From Psychrosphaera haliotis (lineage in GTDB: Bacteria > Pseudomonadota > Gammaproteobacteria > Enterobacterales > Alteromonadaceae): a stretch of 64,000 nucleotides of DNA. The DNA is taken from NCBI RefSeq assembly GCF_039523615.1, contig NZ_BAAAFQ010000001.1, positions 1 through 64,000 on the forward strand, given 5' to 3'. This document shows positions 17,918 through 27,434 of this stretch, in pieces; the stretch's first letter is position 1, and each line of letters begins with the position of its first letter. Under the pieces are notes generated by a model, which had not been told where the DNA came from, searched no databases, and worked only from the letters and a program-made list of their open reading frames with translations. The translations under genes were made by a program, and so were the position numbers.

Positions 17918-20785
17918 TTGACTGACCAACAACCGTCTTTTTTGAATGGATTTCAACGCCTTTTAGAAGTTGGCCTTATCGTGATGGGTGCAATTTCCAT
18001 CTATATTTTAATTACCTTGTTTTCCTATGACCCGGCTGACCCAAGTTGGACAAAAACCGGTAATTACGAATTTATTAAAAACGCTGGTGGCGCATTTGGT
18101 GCGTGGCTTTCAGATATTTTGCTGTTTACCTTTGGTTGGTTAGCGTTTTTTGTTCCGGTAATATTGTCGGTGATCGGTTGGTTATTTTTCCGTAAGTTTC
18201 ACGACTTGGTGGAAGTTGACTATTTAGCGTTAGGTTTAAGGCTAATTGGCTTTGTACTGTTTATTGTCGGTTTCTCAGCCATCTGTAGCATGAACTTTGA
18301 CGATGTGTATTACTACTCATCAGGCGGTATTATTGGCGATGTAATTTCATTCTTACTTTCTCCATTACTTGGCTTCACTGGGGCAACATTACTGTTTTTA
18401 GTTGCCGTAATGGTCGGCTTTACGCTAATGACTGGCATTTCGTGGCTTCAAGTTATCGACGGAATTGGCAAATATAGTTGGTTAGGCGGTGAAAAAGCGC
18501 TTGCACTTGCTAAGTCCATGTTGGGTTTAACAGACCAAGCAGCAAACACAAGAACAAACACAAGAACAAACACAAGAACAAACAATGACTCTGCAGAGCT
18601 GCAATCTAAAGTATCTACAAACTCAGATAATAATCAGATTGATGATGCTACCACTACCACTACCACGGCCACGGCCACTAAAGCAGATCCGTTAGACAAA
18701 AAACGTGATGACTCTCTATTAGCTAATTTTTTCTCAGCAGCAGACTCTGCCAATAAGCACTCAGAAGAGCACCAAACCACAGCGCAAAAGAGTTCGAAAC
18801 AAGACTCTCAGCCAAATTTATCGACAGCATCAAATTCGAGAGCGGAGATTACATCTCAACAAAGTGAGGTAGTGCCTGAATCAACACTATCTTCCACCTC
18901 TAAATCAATACCTAACATGTTAAAGAAGGTGTTTGATAAATCATCTAAGCCTGCACCAACAGCAGAGCGAACAGATAACACCGACAATCAGCGAAAGGAC
19001 GTTTCATTTGATGATGATATGCCTTTTGAATTTGGTGATGAGCCTATGTCAGCAAGCAAAGCAGATGATGATATTGAAAGCTCTGATATTGAAGGCATAG
19101 ACACACCAATGAGCTATAGCTCTATTGATGATGATTTGTCGGACGATGATATATTGGGCGCACTAGAAGGAATGCAGACACATAATGATACGCCAGTACG
19201 TGATACGAATGCATCTCAACAAACTGCTGGTGTTATAGTTCCACCACCTCAAGAAGAGAAACCACCAATTACTTTGCCTTCGCTGGAATTATTAGATCGC
19301 CCAGACAAAGTGGAAAATCCAGTTTCACAAGAAGAGCTTGAAGCTGTGTCGCGACTTGTTGAAGCAAAATTATTGGACTTCAACATACAAGCAGAAGTTG
19401 TAGGTGTTTATCCTGGCCCTGTTATTACAAGGTTCGAACTTGATTTAGCGCCAGGCATTAAGGTGAGCAAAATTTCAGGTCTTTCTAAAGATTTGGCTCG
19501 TTCTTTATCGGCAATGAGTGTTCGAGTAGTTGAAGTTATTCCTGGTAAGTCATATATCGGTTTAGAGATACCAAACAAGCATCGTCAGATAGTTAGGCTG
19601 TCTGAGGTAATGAGCAGTGATGTATTTGATAAGGCATCTTCACCATTAACTATGGTTCTTGGAAAAGACATAGGTGGCAAGGCAGTTGTTGTTGATTTAG
19701 CAAAAATGCCTCACTTGTTAGTAGCAGGTACAACCGGCTCAGGTAAGTCTGTTGGTGTGAACACTATGATTTTAAGTTTGCTTTATAAATCAACGCCGGA
19801 AGAAGTTCGTTTAATCATGATAGATCCAAAAATGCTGGAACTTTCTGTCTACGAAGGAATCCCACACTTATTATCAGAAGTTGTTACTGATATGAAAGAA
19901 GCCGCTAATGCATTGAGATGGTGTGTAGGCGAAATGGAACGTCGATACAAACTAATGTCGTCGTTAGGGGTAAGAAACCTTAAAGGCTATAACGCAAAAA
20001 TAGATCAAGCTAGACAAGATGGTAAGCCAATTAGAGATCCATTGTGGCGCAGCACGGACAACATGCTTGAGATGCCTCCGGAACTAGATAGATTACCAGC
20101 CATCGTTGTAGTGATTGATGAGTTTGCTGACATGATGATGATTGTTGGCAAAAAAGTAGAAGAGTTAATTGCGAGAATCGCGCAAAAGGCGAGGGCGGCG
20201 GGAATACATTTAGTATTGGCGACACAAAGACCATCAGTTGATGTTATTACAGGTCTTATAAAGGCGAATATACCAACAAGAATGGCGTTCCAAGTATCTT
20301 CGAAAATTGACTCTCGTACTATTTTGGATCAGCAAGGGGCCGAGAATCTTTTAGGTATGGGTGACATGTTGTACTTACCGCCAGGTTCAGGAGTTCCAAC
20401 AAGGGTACACGGAGCATTTGTGGATGATCATGAGGTTCACGCCGTTGTTAATGACTGGAAATCAAAAGCAAAACCAAACTACATAAAAGAAATACTAGAA
20501 GGTGAGATGACAGACGAGAACATGTTGCCAGGCGAAGCGGCTGAAATGGCTGAAGGTGAAGAAGCGGATCCTGTATTTGATGAAGCCGTTGCTTTTGTTA
20601 CCGAAACTCGCAAGGTATCTATTTCTAGTATTCAAAGAAAGTTAAGAATTGGCTATAACCGCTCTGCACGAATTGTAGAGCAAATGGAATCAATGGGCAT
20701 TGTCAGTCGAGCAGCCAATAATGGTACTCGTGAAGTATTAGCGCCACCGCCAGTGAAAGGCGAAGACCAACAGGAATTACTATAA
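17918..20785 (+). CDS. ftsK: DNA translocase FtsK
   Basis: FtsK sits at the division septum and pumps chromosome ends toward dif. The 955-residue protein has four or five membrane segments within residues 16-170, then a long low-complexity linker (about 200-450), then the motor. Walker A is GTTGSGKS at 604-611 and Walker B lies in IVVVIDEFADMM. A C-terminal gamma winged-helix domain (about 890-950) reads orientation sequences. It is shorter than E. coli FtsK (1329) because of the linker. The start is a TTG preceded by GGAG; no better start is visible. The linker includes short in-frame tandem repeats. It is followed directly by lolA. Confidence 0.96.
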   Translation: MTDQQPSFLNGFQRLLEVGLIVMGAISIYILITLFSYDPADPSWTKTGNYEFIKNAGGAFGAWLSDILLFTFGWLAFFVPVILSVIGWLFFRKFHDLVEVDYLALGLRLIGFVLFIVGFSAICSMNFDDVYYYSSGGIIGDVISFLLSPLLGFTGATLLFLVAVMVGFTLMTGISWLQVIDGIGKYSWLGGEKALALAKSMLGLTDQAANTRTNTRTNTRTNNDSAELQSKVSTNSDNNQIDDATTTTTTATATKADPLDKKRDDSLLANFFSAADSANKHSEEHQTTAQKSSKQDSQPNLSTASNSRAEITSQQSEVVPESTLSSTSKSIPNMLKKVFDKSSKPAPTAERTDNTDNQRKDVSFDDDMPFEFGDEPMSASKADDDIESSDIEGIDTPMSYSSIDDDLSDDDILGALEGMQTHNDTPVRDTNASQQTAGVIVPPPQEEKPPITLPSLELLDRPDKVENPVSQEELEAVSRLVEAKLLDFNIQAEVVGVYPGPVITRFELDLAPGIKVSKISGLSKDLARSLSAMSVRVVEVIPGKSYIGLEIPNKHRQIVRLSEVMSSDVFDKASSPLTMVLGKDIGGKAVVVDLAKMPHLLVAGTTGSGKSVGVNTMILSLLYKSTPEEVRLIMIDPKMLELSVYEGIPHLLSEVVTDMKEAANALRWCVGEMERRYKLMSSLGVRNLKGYNAKIDQARQDGKPIRDPLWRSTDNMLEMPPELDRLPAIVVVIDEFADMMMIVGKKVEELIARIAQKARAAGIHLVLATQRPSVDVITGLIKANIPTRMAFQVSSKIDSRTILDQQGAENLLGMGDMLYLPPGSGVPTRVHGAFVDDHEVHAVVNDWKSKAKPNYIKEILEGEMTDENMLPGEAAEMAEGEEADPVFDEAVAFVTETRKVSISSIQRKLRIGYNRSARIVEQMESMGIVSRAANNGTREVLAPPPVKGEDQQELL
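18544..18583 (+). repeat. 12-bp tandem repeat in ftsK linker
   Basis: The unit AAACACAAGAAC occurs three times in a row and then starts a fourth time. It encodes a repeated Thr-Asn-Thr-Arg pattern in the disordered linker. The unit is a multiple of three, so copy-number changes keep the frame. Confidence 0.9.
18648..18680 (+). repeat. Short hexamer-like repeat in ftsK linker
   Basis: ACCACT is repeated and then drifts to ACGGCC, giving a run of Thr and Ala codons (TTTTTTATAT). Like the previous repeat it lies in the linker and is in frame. Confidence 0.75.
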
Positions 20786-21472
20786 ATGATTAGAATAATC
20801 GGGGCGGCAACAATGATTGTGGCCATGAGTTTTGGTAATGCGGTATACGCAAATACCAACGATACGACCCAAGCTGTAAATGAAGTTTCAGCTGCATCAT
20901 TAGAGCTACAAAATAAATTAAACGTGTTTGATGGTTATCAAGCAAACTTTAAGCAAGTAGTTACGGACATTGAGGCAAATATTATCCATCAAGCCGATGG
21001 TAAGTTAGTTTTTAAACAGCCAGGAAAGTTCATTTGGGAAGTAACCGCACCAGAAGAAGAACTGCTTATATCTAATGGACAATATGTGTGGTGGTATAAC
21101 CCTTTTGTTGAGCAAGTTAGTATATTTGACGTTCAACAAGCCGTAACACAAACACCTTTTGCATTATTAGTTTCTAAAGACCCTTCAATTTGGAAGCAGT
21201 TCAGCATTAGCAAAGAAAACAATATTTACGTGATAACGCCGGTAGATTTATCACAGGCACAAGTTATCAAGCTTACGCTTACAATTATCGATAATGATTT
21301 AGAGAAAATAGTCATTACAAGTCGAAGTCAGCAAGTGAGTGAATATACTTTGAGTAATCAATCTAAATTTAAACCGCAGGAAGACATGTTTGAATTTGAG
21401 ATGCCAGCGGGCATTGATGTTGATGATCAACGTTCAAAAGCTGAGGTTATTGACGGTAATGTTTCATATTAA
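20786..21472 (+). CDS. lolA: Outer-membrane lipoprotein carrier protein LolA
   Basis: LolA carries lipoproteins across the periplasm from LolCDE to LolB. The 228-residue precursor has a signal peptide ending near residue 22 (NAVYA). The mature protein shows the LolA pattern YQANFKQVV, GKLVFKQPGKFIWEV, ISNGQYVWWYNP and TPFALL. The ATG follows the ftsK stop codon without a gap, so translation is probably coupled. Confidence 0.95.
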   Translation: MIRIIGAATMIVAMSFGNAVYANTNDTTQAVNEVSAASLELQNKLNVFDGYQANFKQVVTDIEANIIHQADGKLVFKQPGKFIWEVTAPEEELLISNGQYVWWYNPFVEQVSIFDVQQAVTQTPFALLVSKDPSIWKQFSISKENNIYVITPVDLSQAQVIKLTLTIIDNDLEKIVITSRSQQVSEYTLSNQSKFKPQEDMFEFEMPAGIDVDDQRSKAEVIDGNVSY

Positions 21473-21525
21473 ACTTGGGTTAGTCACTTTAGTTAAAATC
21501 AGTACCCTTATTAGAAGGTAACGTT

Positions 21526-22893
21526 GTGAGCGGACAAAATTCACTAGGCTTTGACATAGACACTGACAACGGCGTTGCAATGAACCAAAATCATGGTCCT
21601 TTAGCGTCGCGGTTACGTCCAACCAATTTGACAGAATATGTAGGGCAACGCCATTTAGTCTCTGAGGGTAAAGCCATTTGGAAAATGGTTGAAGCAGGTC
21701 ATTGCCACTCAATGATATTGTGGGGACCTCCAGGTACTGGCAAAACGACACTAGCAGAGATAATTGCTAAAGCCGCCAACGCCGATGTAGAAAAACTGTC
21801 TGCGATCAGTGCTGGTGTTAAAGATATTCGTATGACCATTGAGCGCGCTGAACACAGGCGACAGCAAAGCGGTAAAAAAACTGTCTTGTTTGTTGATGAA
21901 GTTCATCGCTTTAATAAAAGTCAGCAAGATGCGTTTTTACCCTATATTGAAGATGGTACCGTTACTTTTATTGGTGCCACAACTGAAAATCCTTCGTTTG
22001 AACTTAATAACGCTATTTTGTCTAGAGCGAGAGTCTATGTATTAAAGCATATCGAAGAAGACGACTTACAGTTGTTAATTGACAGAGCTTTAAAAGATAA
22101 GGACAAAGGTTTAGGAAAGTTAAACCTACACGTCACGCCTGAAAATAGAAAGTTGCTTATTAACCTGTGCAGCGGAGATGGCCGAAGACTGTTAAATTTC
22201 TTGGAAATATCAGCGGACCTTGTTGAAAATGATGGTGTTATTACAGCAGAAATTATTGAGCAAGCTACCGGTAACCAAATGGCGACGTTTGATAAGGGCG
22301 GTGATCATTTTTACGATTTAATAAGTGCCTTTCATAAGTCGGTTCGCGGTTCTAACCCAGATGGTGCTTTGTATTGGTACGCTAGAATATTAGCTGGTGG
22401 AGGAGATCCACTATATGTTGCCAGACGTTTACTTGCCATCGCGTCAGAAGATATTGGTAATGCAGACCCTAGAGCATTGCAAATAGGACTTAATGCCTGG
22501 GATGTATATCATCGTGTTGGCCCTGCAGAAGGTGAACGCGCCATCGCGCAGGCAGCCATATTTATGGCGACAGCCGCTAAAAGCAATGCAACCTACGTCG
22601 CGTTTAAAGCGGCCAAAGCACTAGCCAAAGAGTCAGGTAATGTTGCTGTGCCAAATCATTTGGTGAATGCGCCTACTGATTTAATGAAGAATATGGGCAA
22701 AGGGGATAGCTACCGATACGCACATGATGAAGACAATGCATATGCTGCGGGTGAGACGTATTTACCAGAGGAATTAGCCGGCGTAGAACTATATCAACCG
22801 ACTAATCGTGGTTTAGAACAAAAAATATCTGAGAAACTAGATTATTTGAAGTCTCTAGATGCTGCATCTAACAATAAGAGGGAGCTTGATTAG
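21526..22893 (+). CDS. rarA: Replication-associated recombination ATPase RarA
   Basis: RarA (MgsA) is an AAA+ clamp-loader-like ATPase that acts at stalled replication forks. The 455 residues include Walker A GPPGTGKT near 66, Walker B LFVDEVHRFN near 122, the sensor GATTENPSFELN, and the C-terminal tetramerisation part with YRYAHDEDNAYAAGETYLP. The GTG start gives MSGQNSLGFD, which lines up with E. coli MSNLSLDFS, and AAGG lies upstream. It is in the lolA-rarA-crcB-serS run. Confidence 0.96.
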   Translation: MSGQNSLGFDIDTDNGVAMNQNHGPLASRLRPTNLTEYVGQRHLVSEGKAIWKMVEAGHCHSMILWGPPGTGKTTLAEIIAKAANADVEKLSAISAGVKDIRMTIERAEHRRQQSGKKTVLFVDEVHRFNKSQQDAFLPYIEDGTVTFIGATTENPSFELNNAILSRARVYVLKHIEEDDLQLLIDRALKDKDKGLGKLNLHVTPENRKLLINLCSGDGRRLLNFLEISADLVENDGVITAEIIEQATGNQMATFDKGGDHFYDLISAFHKSVRGSNPDGALYWYARILAGGGDPLYVARRLLAIASEDIGNADPRALQIGLNAWDVYHRVGPAEGERAIAQAAIFMATAAKSNATYVAFKAAKALAKESGNVAVPNHLVNAPTDLMKNMGKGDSYRYAHDEDNAYAAGETYLPEELAGVELYQPTNRGLEQKISEKLDYLKSLDAASNNKRELD

Positions 22894-22896
22894 TGT

Positions 22897-23271
22897 ATGC
22901 ATAATATTGTTTTTGTTGCCATTGGTGGAGCAATTGGCGCGTCAATGCGCTTCGGTATAAACGGACTTGTAATGGGTTGGCTAGGGAAAGGTTTTCCGTA
23001 CGGCACATTAGTTGTGAATGTGATTGGATCATTTTTTATGGGGCTCTTATTTAGCCTTTTAGAACATGGTATAGTTTCGGATATTGCTTGGCGCTCATTT
23101 TTGAGTATCGGCTTATTTGGTGCTTTTACAACGTTCTCAACGTTTTCACTAGATACATTATTATTGTTGCAACAAGGCTTTTGGCAAAAGGCTGTGCTCA
23201 ATATAATGCTTAATGTTTTTGTATGTATTGCAGCCGCGTGGATAGGTATGCAGATAGTCGCGTCAAAATAA
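22897..23271 (+). CDS. crcB: Fluoride channel CrcB/Fluc
   Basis: This 124-residue inner-membrane protein forms dimeric fluoride channels. It has four hydrophobic helices, the GGAIGASMRFGIN motif at about 9-21, the VNVIGSF motif and the TTFSTFSLDTL motif around residue 75, which line the pore. It begins 3 bases after rarA and has no separate promoter or fluoride riboswitch that I can see, so expression follows the operon. Confidence 0.94.
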   Translation: MHNIVFVAIGGAIGASMRFGINGLVMGWLGKGFPYGTLVVNVIGSFFMGLLFSLLEHGIVSDIAWRSFLSIGLFGAFTTFSTFSLDTLLLLQQGFWQKAVLNIMLNVFVCIAAAWIGMQIVASK

Positions 23272-23314
23272 ACGAATTTGAATATTAGAATTTATAAATA
23301 GGTAAAATAAAGAC

Positions 23315-24628
23315 ATGTTAGATCCAAAGTTTCTCAGAAATGAAATTCAAGAAACAGCAGCCCGTTTGGCTACTCGTGGTTTTAAGTTAGATGTAGCGCG
23401 TTTAGAGGAATTAGAAACTCGACGTAAAAACCTACAGACAGCAACGCAAGAGTTGCAAAATGAGCGTAATGCAAAGTCCAAAAATATTGGCCAAGCAAAA
23501 GCACGTGGTGAAGATATTAAACCACTTTTAGATAGTGTTGCTGATTTAGGCGATAAACTAGACGCTGCTAAGTCTGAGTTACAAGTGTTGCTTAATGAAA
23601 TTGATAGCATCGCGTTAGCAATTCCAAATTTACCAGCTGATGACGTACCAAGTGGCGCATCGGAAGATGATAATGTTGAAGTACTAAAATGGGGCGAGCC
23701 AAAATCGTTTGATTTTGAACCTAAAGATCATGTTGATTTAGGCGAGTCGTTAGCAAACGGTTTAGACTTTGCAATGGGCACAAAACTCAGCGGCGCAAGA
23801 TTTACCGTAATGCGTGGCAAAATAGCACGCATGAACCGTGCATTATCTCAGTTTATGTTAGATCAACACACAGAAGAGCATGGTTATACAGAAACTTATG
23901 TACCTTATCTTGTAAACAATGAAAGCTTGCAGGGCACAGGTCAATTACCAAAGTTTGCGGAAGACTTGTTCCATACTCAGCCATTAACTGGTCAGTCTGA
24001 TAATTTAGACGAGCAAGATGCACGTAAATTATCATTAATACCGACAGCAGAAGTACCGTTAACAAACTTCGCTAGAGATGTAATTTATGATGAGTCTGAG
24101 TTGCCAGTTAAATTAACTGCCCATACACCATGTTTCCGCTCTGAAGCTGGCTCTTATGGCCGAGATACACGTGGTCTAATTCGTCAGCACCAGTTTGACA
24201 AGGTAGAGTTAGTTCAAATAGTAAAACCTGAAGATTCAGCGCAAGCACTAGAAGAGTTGACGGGTCATGCAGAAACTATTCTTCAAAAATTAGAATTACC
24301 ATACCGAAAAGTAGTACTTTGTACTGGAGACATGGGATTTGGTGCCACTAAGACTTATGATTTAGAAGTATGGTTGCCGGCACAAAATACTTATCGCGAA
24401 ATATCCTCGTGTAGCAGCATGGGGGATTTCCAGTCTCGCCGTATGCAAGCTCGTTACCGTGCAAAAGGCGCTAAAAAACCTGACTTAGTTCATACATTAA
24501 ACGGTTCAGGTTTAGCGGTTGGTAGAACATTAGTAGCAGTTCTTGAAAACTACCAAAATGAAGATGGTAGTATTACGGTTCCAGCTGCTCTAGTTCCATA
24601 TATGGGTGGTATAACAAAGATAGGCTAG
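23315..24628 (+). CDS. serS: Serine--tRNA ligase
   Basis: A class II aminoacyl-tRNA synthetase of 437 residues. An N-terminal coiled-coil arm (about 25-105) contacts tRNA. The catalytic domain shows motif 2 with CFRSEAGSYGRDTRGLIRQH and motif 3 near the end with NGSGLAVGRTLVAVLEN. It is the last gene of the conserved ftsK-serS run, and a hairpin terminator follows. Confidence 0.97.
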   Translation: MLDPKFLRNEIQETAARLATRGFKLDVARLEELETRRKNLQTATQELQNERNAKSKNIGQAKARGEDIKPLLDSVADLGDKLDAAKSELQVLLNEIDSIALAIPNLPADDVPSGASEDDNVEVLKWGEPKSFDFEPKDHVDLGESLANGLDFAMGTKLSGARFTVMRGKIARMNRALSQFMLDQHTEEHGYTETYVPYLVNNESLQGTGQLPKFAEDLFHTQPLTGQSDNLDEQDARKLSLIPTAEVPLTNFARDVIYDESELPVKLTAHTPCFRSEAGSYGRDTRGLIRQHQFDKVELVQIVKPEDSAQALEELTGHAETILQKLELPYRKVVLCTGDMGFGATKTYDLEVWLPAQNTYREISSCSSMGDFQSRRMQARYRAKGAKKPDLVHTLNGSGLAVGRTLVAVLENYQNEDGSITVPAALVPYMGGITKIG

Positions 24629-24662
24629 TAAGCCTGCTTTAGTTTATTAATATGTTTAGTAG

Positions 24663-24692
24663 AAGCGTGGTTACTGTAATCACGCTTTTTTA
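24663..24692 (+). terminator. Terminator behind serS
   Basis: The inverted repeat GCGTGgTTA/TAAtCACGC with a CTG loop is followed by TTTTTTATT. The ribosome site of the next gene (GGAG) begins right behind it, so that gene relies on read-through or on a promoter overlapping this region. Confidence 0.8.
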
Positions 24693-24704
24693 TTGGAGAT
24701 TAAG

Positions 24705-24998
24705 GTGTTCGATTTACAAACTGTTTGGTTGTTAATGCTGGTGGCTGGTGTTTTTGCTTTGTTTTGGCAGAGCAGAAAAATTGCTGAACGAGCAAGAGTT
24801 GTTGGAACGCAATATTGTAAAACGCATCATTTACAGTTGTTGTCTATCGCCATGTCAGATTGGAGTGTTTCAGTTAAAACAGGCTTAAAATTTACAGTTA
24901 TGTTCGACTTAAATTACAGTGCCGATGGCTTAAGCGCTAAAAAAGGGGAGATACAGATTGTGAATGGTAAAGTTGAACAAATTAGTCACTGGTCATAG
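24705..24998 (+). CDS. DUF3301 family protein
   Basis: A small protein of 97 residues with one N-terminal membrane helix (about 5-22) followed by a short soluble domain (RKIAERARVVGTQYCKTHHLQLLSI...). It matches DUF3301, a gammaproteobacterial family of unknown function. I start it at GTG 24705 because GGAG lies 6 bases before; a TTG four codons upstream would overlap that site. It stands between serS and the convergent nadD. Confidence 0.72.
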   Translation: MFDLQTVWLLMLVAGVFALFWQSRKIAERARVVGTQYCKTHHLQLLSIAMSDWSVSVKTGLKFTVMFDLNYSADGLSAKKGEIQIVNGKVEQISHWS

Positions 24999-25160
24999 CT
25001 CGTATCCAAATTTATTAACCGAATAAACAATAACTGGAAAACCAAAAACCAATTATTAAATAATAATTAAATCAGCTAACAAACCGATCTAACTAAAGTT
25101 TTGATTTTATTATCGAATTCCCTTTTGTGAGCTTTTTGAAGTACAAGGGTAGTGTCTGGG

Positions 25161-25784
25161 CTATTCAGAGCACTCTATAACATAGCGTTTTGTAGACTCA
25201 GGCAAAAACGCTTCAATAGTTTCAATAGGTGCTTTTCCATTAATCACTTCTCTAATCATAGTTGATGACACTGGTACATCTTCACAACTAATAGTAAATA
25301 CTCGACGACCTATTTGCTCGGTAATTTCTGGTGCCAAGTTTGAATCGTTCAAATTGAATCCAGGCCTGGTCATGACAACTAAGTAACAATTTTCTAATAT
25401 TTCCTGCCACTTATACCATTGAGTAAAGCTCAATAACGAGTCAAGCCCCATTAAAAAACCAAGGTCATTATCGGGATATACAGTTTTAAAATGTAGGATT
25501 GTTTTTAATGAGTAAGATGGCTCTATGCTTCCCAACTCAAAGTCACTCACTTTTACTGGGAAAGGGAAGTTCGTCTCTCTGATAGCATCTACAGTCATAT
25601 TCAATCTTTGCGTAGCACTGAGCTTAGGCGCCTTTTTATGAGGCGGAATATGGCAAGGAATGTAAAGGAGTTCTTTTATCGAGATGCTTTTTTTAAGGCT
25701 AATAACAGGCTTAATATGACCAAAGTGAATGGGGTTAAACGTTCCTCCGTATAACAGGACTAAGGGATTGTTTAAAAGTACCAT
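25161..25784 (-). CDS. nadD: Nicotinate-nucleotide adenylyltransferase
   Basis: NadD makes deamido-NAD from nicotinate mononucleotide and ATP. The 207-residue protein has the nucleotidyltransferase signature GGTFNPIHFGH at 14-24 and the ISSTMIR-type motif (here VSSTMIREVI) near 180. It starts 2 bases after holA. In most relatives rsfS and rlmH follow; here they do not, and nadD is the last gene of the run. Confidence 0.94.
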   Translation of the reverse strand: MVLLNNPLVLLYGGTFNPIHFGHIKPVISLKKSISIKELLYIPCHIPPHKKAPKLSATQRLNMTVDAIRETNFPFPVKVSDFELGSIEPSYSLKTILHFKTVYPDNDLGFLMGLDSLLSFTQWYKWQEILENCYLVVMTRPGFNLNDSNLAPEITEQIGRRVFTISCEDVPVSSTMIREVINGKAPIETIEAFLPESTKRYVIECSE

Positions 25785-25786
25785 TG

Positions 25787-26839
25787 TTATGCAATTTCAC
25801 TATTAAACGGCATTTCAAACGAGCTTAGTGTTTCATAGCCATTTAACAGCAAGCAGATATGCGCAAACAACGTATAAGGGCAGTTAATAGCATAAAACTT
25901 TAACGCTTTATCAATATCAGATAACTGACTTAGCGCCTGATTAACTAAAGTAGGGTTTAATCTTTGGGCAACATTTAAGTAAGTGTTTTGTTTGTTTTTC
26001 CAAACTCTTGCAGAGTCAAAAATCTCTTGAGTGCTTTCTGAAAATATTTTCGCATTTTGTAATTTAGCTATTAAGTTCAAGTCCTTGGCCAAAGACCATA
26101 AGATAATATTAGGCTCAAAGTCTTCTAGCTTGAGTCGACCTAAAATGGATAAACACTGCTCTGGTTTATTACCCCAAATTGCATCGGTAAGCTGAAATAC
26201 CGTAAACCTCGATTGATCGGATACCTGTTGCTCTAATATTTCAAGTGTTAACGTTGGTGAATTAGGATGAGATAACTTTAGTTTATCTAACTCCTGGGAG
26301 CAGGCTAACAGGTTTCCTGCAGTAAAGGCCAATAAAAAAGATTGAGCATCAGGTGTTAAGTTTAAACCTTTAACCGTCAATTGTTGTTGTAACCAACGCT
26401 GCAAATGCGGGCCTTCTATTTCATAAATTGGAATATAACAACCAACACTAGAAAGTGACTTAAACCAGGCTGATTTTGTTTGTGCAGCCTCTAACTTTGA
26501 GCCAAAAATAACTAATACGGTATCGTCACCTAGACTTTCAGATACTCGCTTTAAAGTATCCGATCCAGTTTTTCCGATTTTGTTTGATGTAAGTTCAAGC
26601 TCAATTAATTTAGTACTTGAGAATAGTGACATTGATTGAGTGTGTTCAATTAGATCATCCCATTCAAATTGGTCATCATCAGCGAGGCGAATAAACTCTT
26701 CAAAACCGAGGTGTTTAGCTTTTGACTTGATTAAATCTCTAGCCTCATTTGTTTGAAAGGGTTCGTCTCCAAAAATTAGATAGCAACTAGCTAAACCTTT
26801 TTTTAACTCTTGAGGTAATTGATTCGCATATATCTTCAC
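25787..26839 (-). CDS. holA: DNA polymerase III subunit delta
   Basis: HolA is the clamp-opening subunit of the polymerase III clamp loader. The 350-residue protein matches the family throughout: an N-terminal AAA+-like fold without a working P-loop (CYLIFGDEPFQTNEARDLI), the MSLFSSTKLIELEL segment, and the C-terminal collar domain. It begins with GTG; no ATG lies nearby. It sits between lptE and nadD, the usual order. Confidence 0.94.
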   Translation of the reverse strand: MKIYANQLPQELKKGLASCYLIFGDEPFQTNEARDLIKSKAKHLGFEEFIRLADDDQFEWDDLIEHTQSMSLFSSTKLIELELTSNKIGKTGSDTLKRVSESLGDDTVLVIFGSKLEAAQTKSAWFKSLSSVGCYIPIYEIEGPHLQRWLQQQLTVKGLNLTPDAQSFLLAFTAGNLLACSQELDKLKLSHPNSPTLTLEILEQQVSDQSRFTVFQLTDAIWGNKPEQCLSILGRLKLEDFEPNIILWSLAKDLNLIAKLQNAKIFSESTQEIFDSARVWKNKQNTYLNVAQRLNPTLVNQALSQLSDIDKALKFYAINCPYTLFAHICLLLNGYETLSSFEMPFNSEIA

Positions 26840-26851
26840 AAGGCGCTGCTC

Positions 26852-27334
26852 TTACTTAATCATTATAAGCTGAGATAAGATCCGATCACTGGCAATAACT
26901 CTTAACTCTGAAAGTATTAGAGCTCGCTCTCTTTCTTTCGCTAACGCATTGTTTGGATCGTCTTGAAACTCTCTACTTAACTCAACTGTAAAGCGTTGAG
27001 GCTTTTTGTTTGGTAAGGTTACTTGATAACTGGCAAGGTATATAAGTTCGTATTCAGCAACTTGGCCATTTGGAAACAAAGATAATGTGCGTCGTTGAAA
27101 TGATTCTGGTAGCACATTTAATTGAGCTTTATTGTCACTCAATGAATCTAAAATAACGACTTGGTTTTGTCTTAATCGCTTTTCAAGTTGGGTGCGAAGC
27201 GGACTAAAACGCTTGTCGGAAGTTACATATATCGATTTAAGAGAGTCGGGCAGGTAATATTGACCTTTAAGCTTAAATCCACAAGCTGTAATCAAAGACG
27301 ACACTAAAAGTAGAGAAAATAGCTTAAATTTCAT
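26852..27334 (-). CDS. lptE: LPS-assembly lipoprotein LptE
   Basis: LptE plugs the LptD barrel that inserts lipopolysaccharide in the outer membrane. The 160-residue precursor has a lipoprotein signal peptide with lipobox ITAC and Cys18. The mature protein contains the family's short beta-sheet domain with FKLKGQYYLPDSLKSIYV and RRTLSLFPNGQVAEYEL. It lies between leuS and holA. Confidence 0.93.
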   Translation of the reverse strand: MKFKLFSLLLVSSLITACGFKLKGQYYLPDSLKSIYVTSDKRFSPLRTQLEKRLRQNQVVILDSLSDNKAQLNVLPESFQRRTLSLFPNGQVAEYELIYLASYQVTLPNKKPQRFTVELSREFQDDPNNALAKERERALILSELRVIASDRILSQLIMIK

Positions 27335-27393
27335 AACAGTCCATTACATATTTTGTTTAATTAGCTTACACAAACACTCACTAAGTAAGAGGA

Positions 27394-27420
27394 GAAGGCG
27401 ACAGTAATCTGAACGCCTTC
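27394..27420 (-). terminator. Hairpin between leuS and lptE
   Basis: GAAGGCG and CGCCTTC form a 7-bp stem with a 13-base loop, just behind the leuS stop codon. On the minus strand there is no clear T run, so it may only attenuate read-through or protect the leuS mRNA end. Confidence 0.4.
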
Positions 27421-27434
27421 TTTCTAACTAATGA

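Noticed and set aside
18541..18680. Possible CRISPR-like repeats
   Set aside because: The units are contiguous with no spacers, in frame, and encode the disordered FtsK linker.
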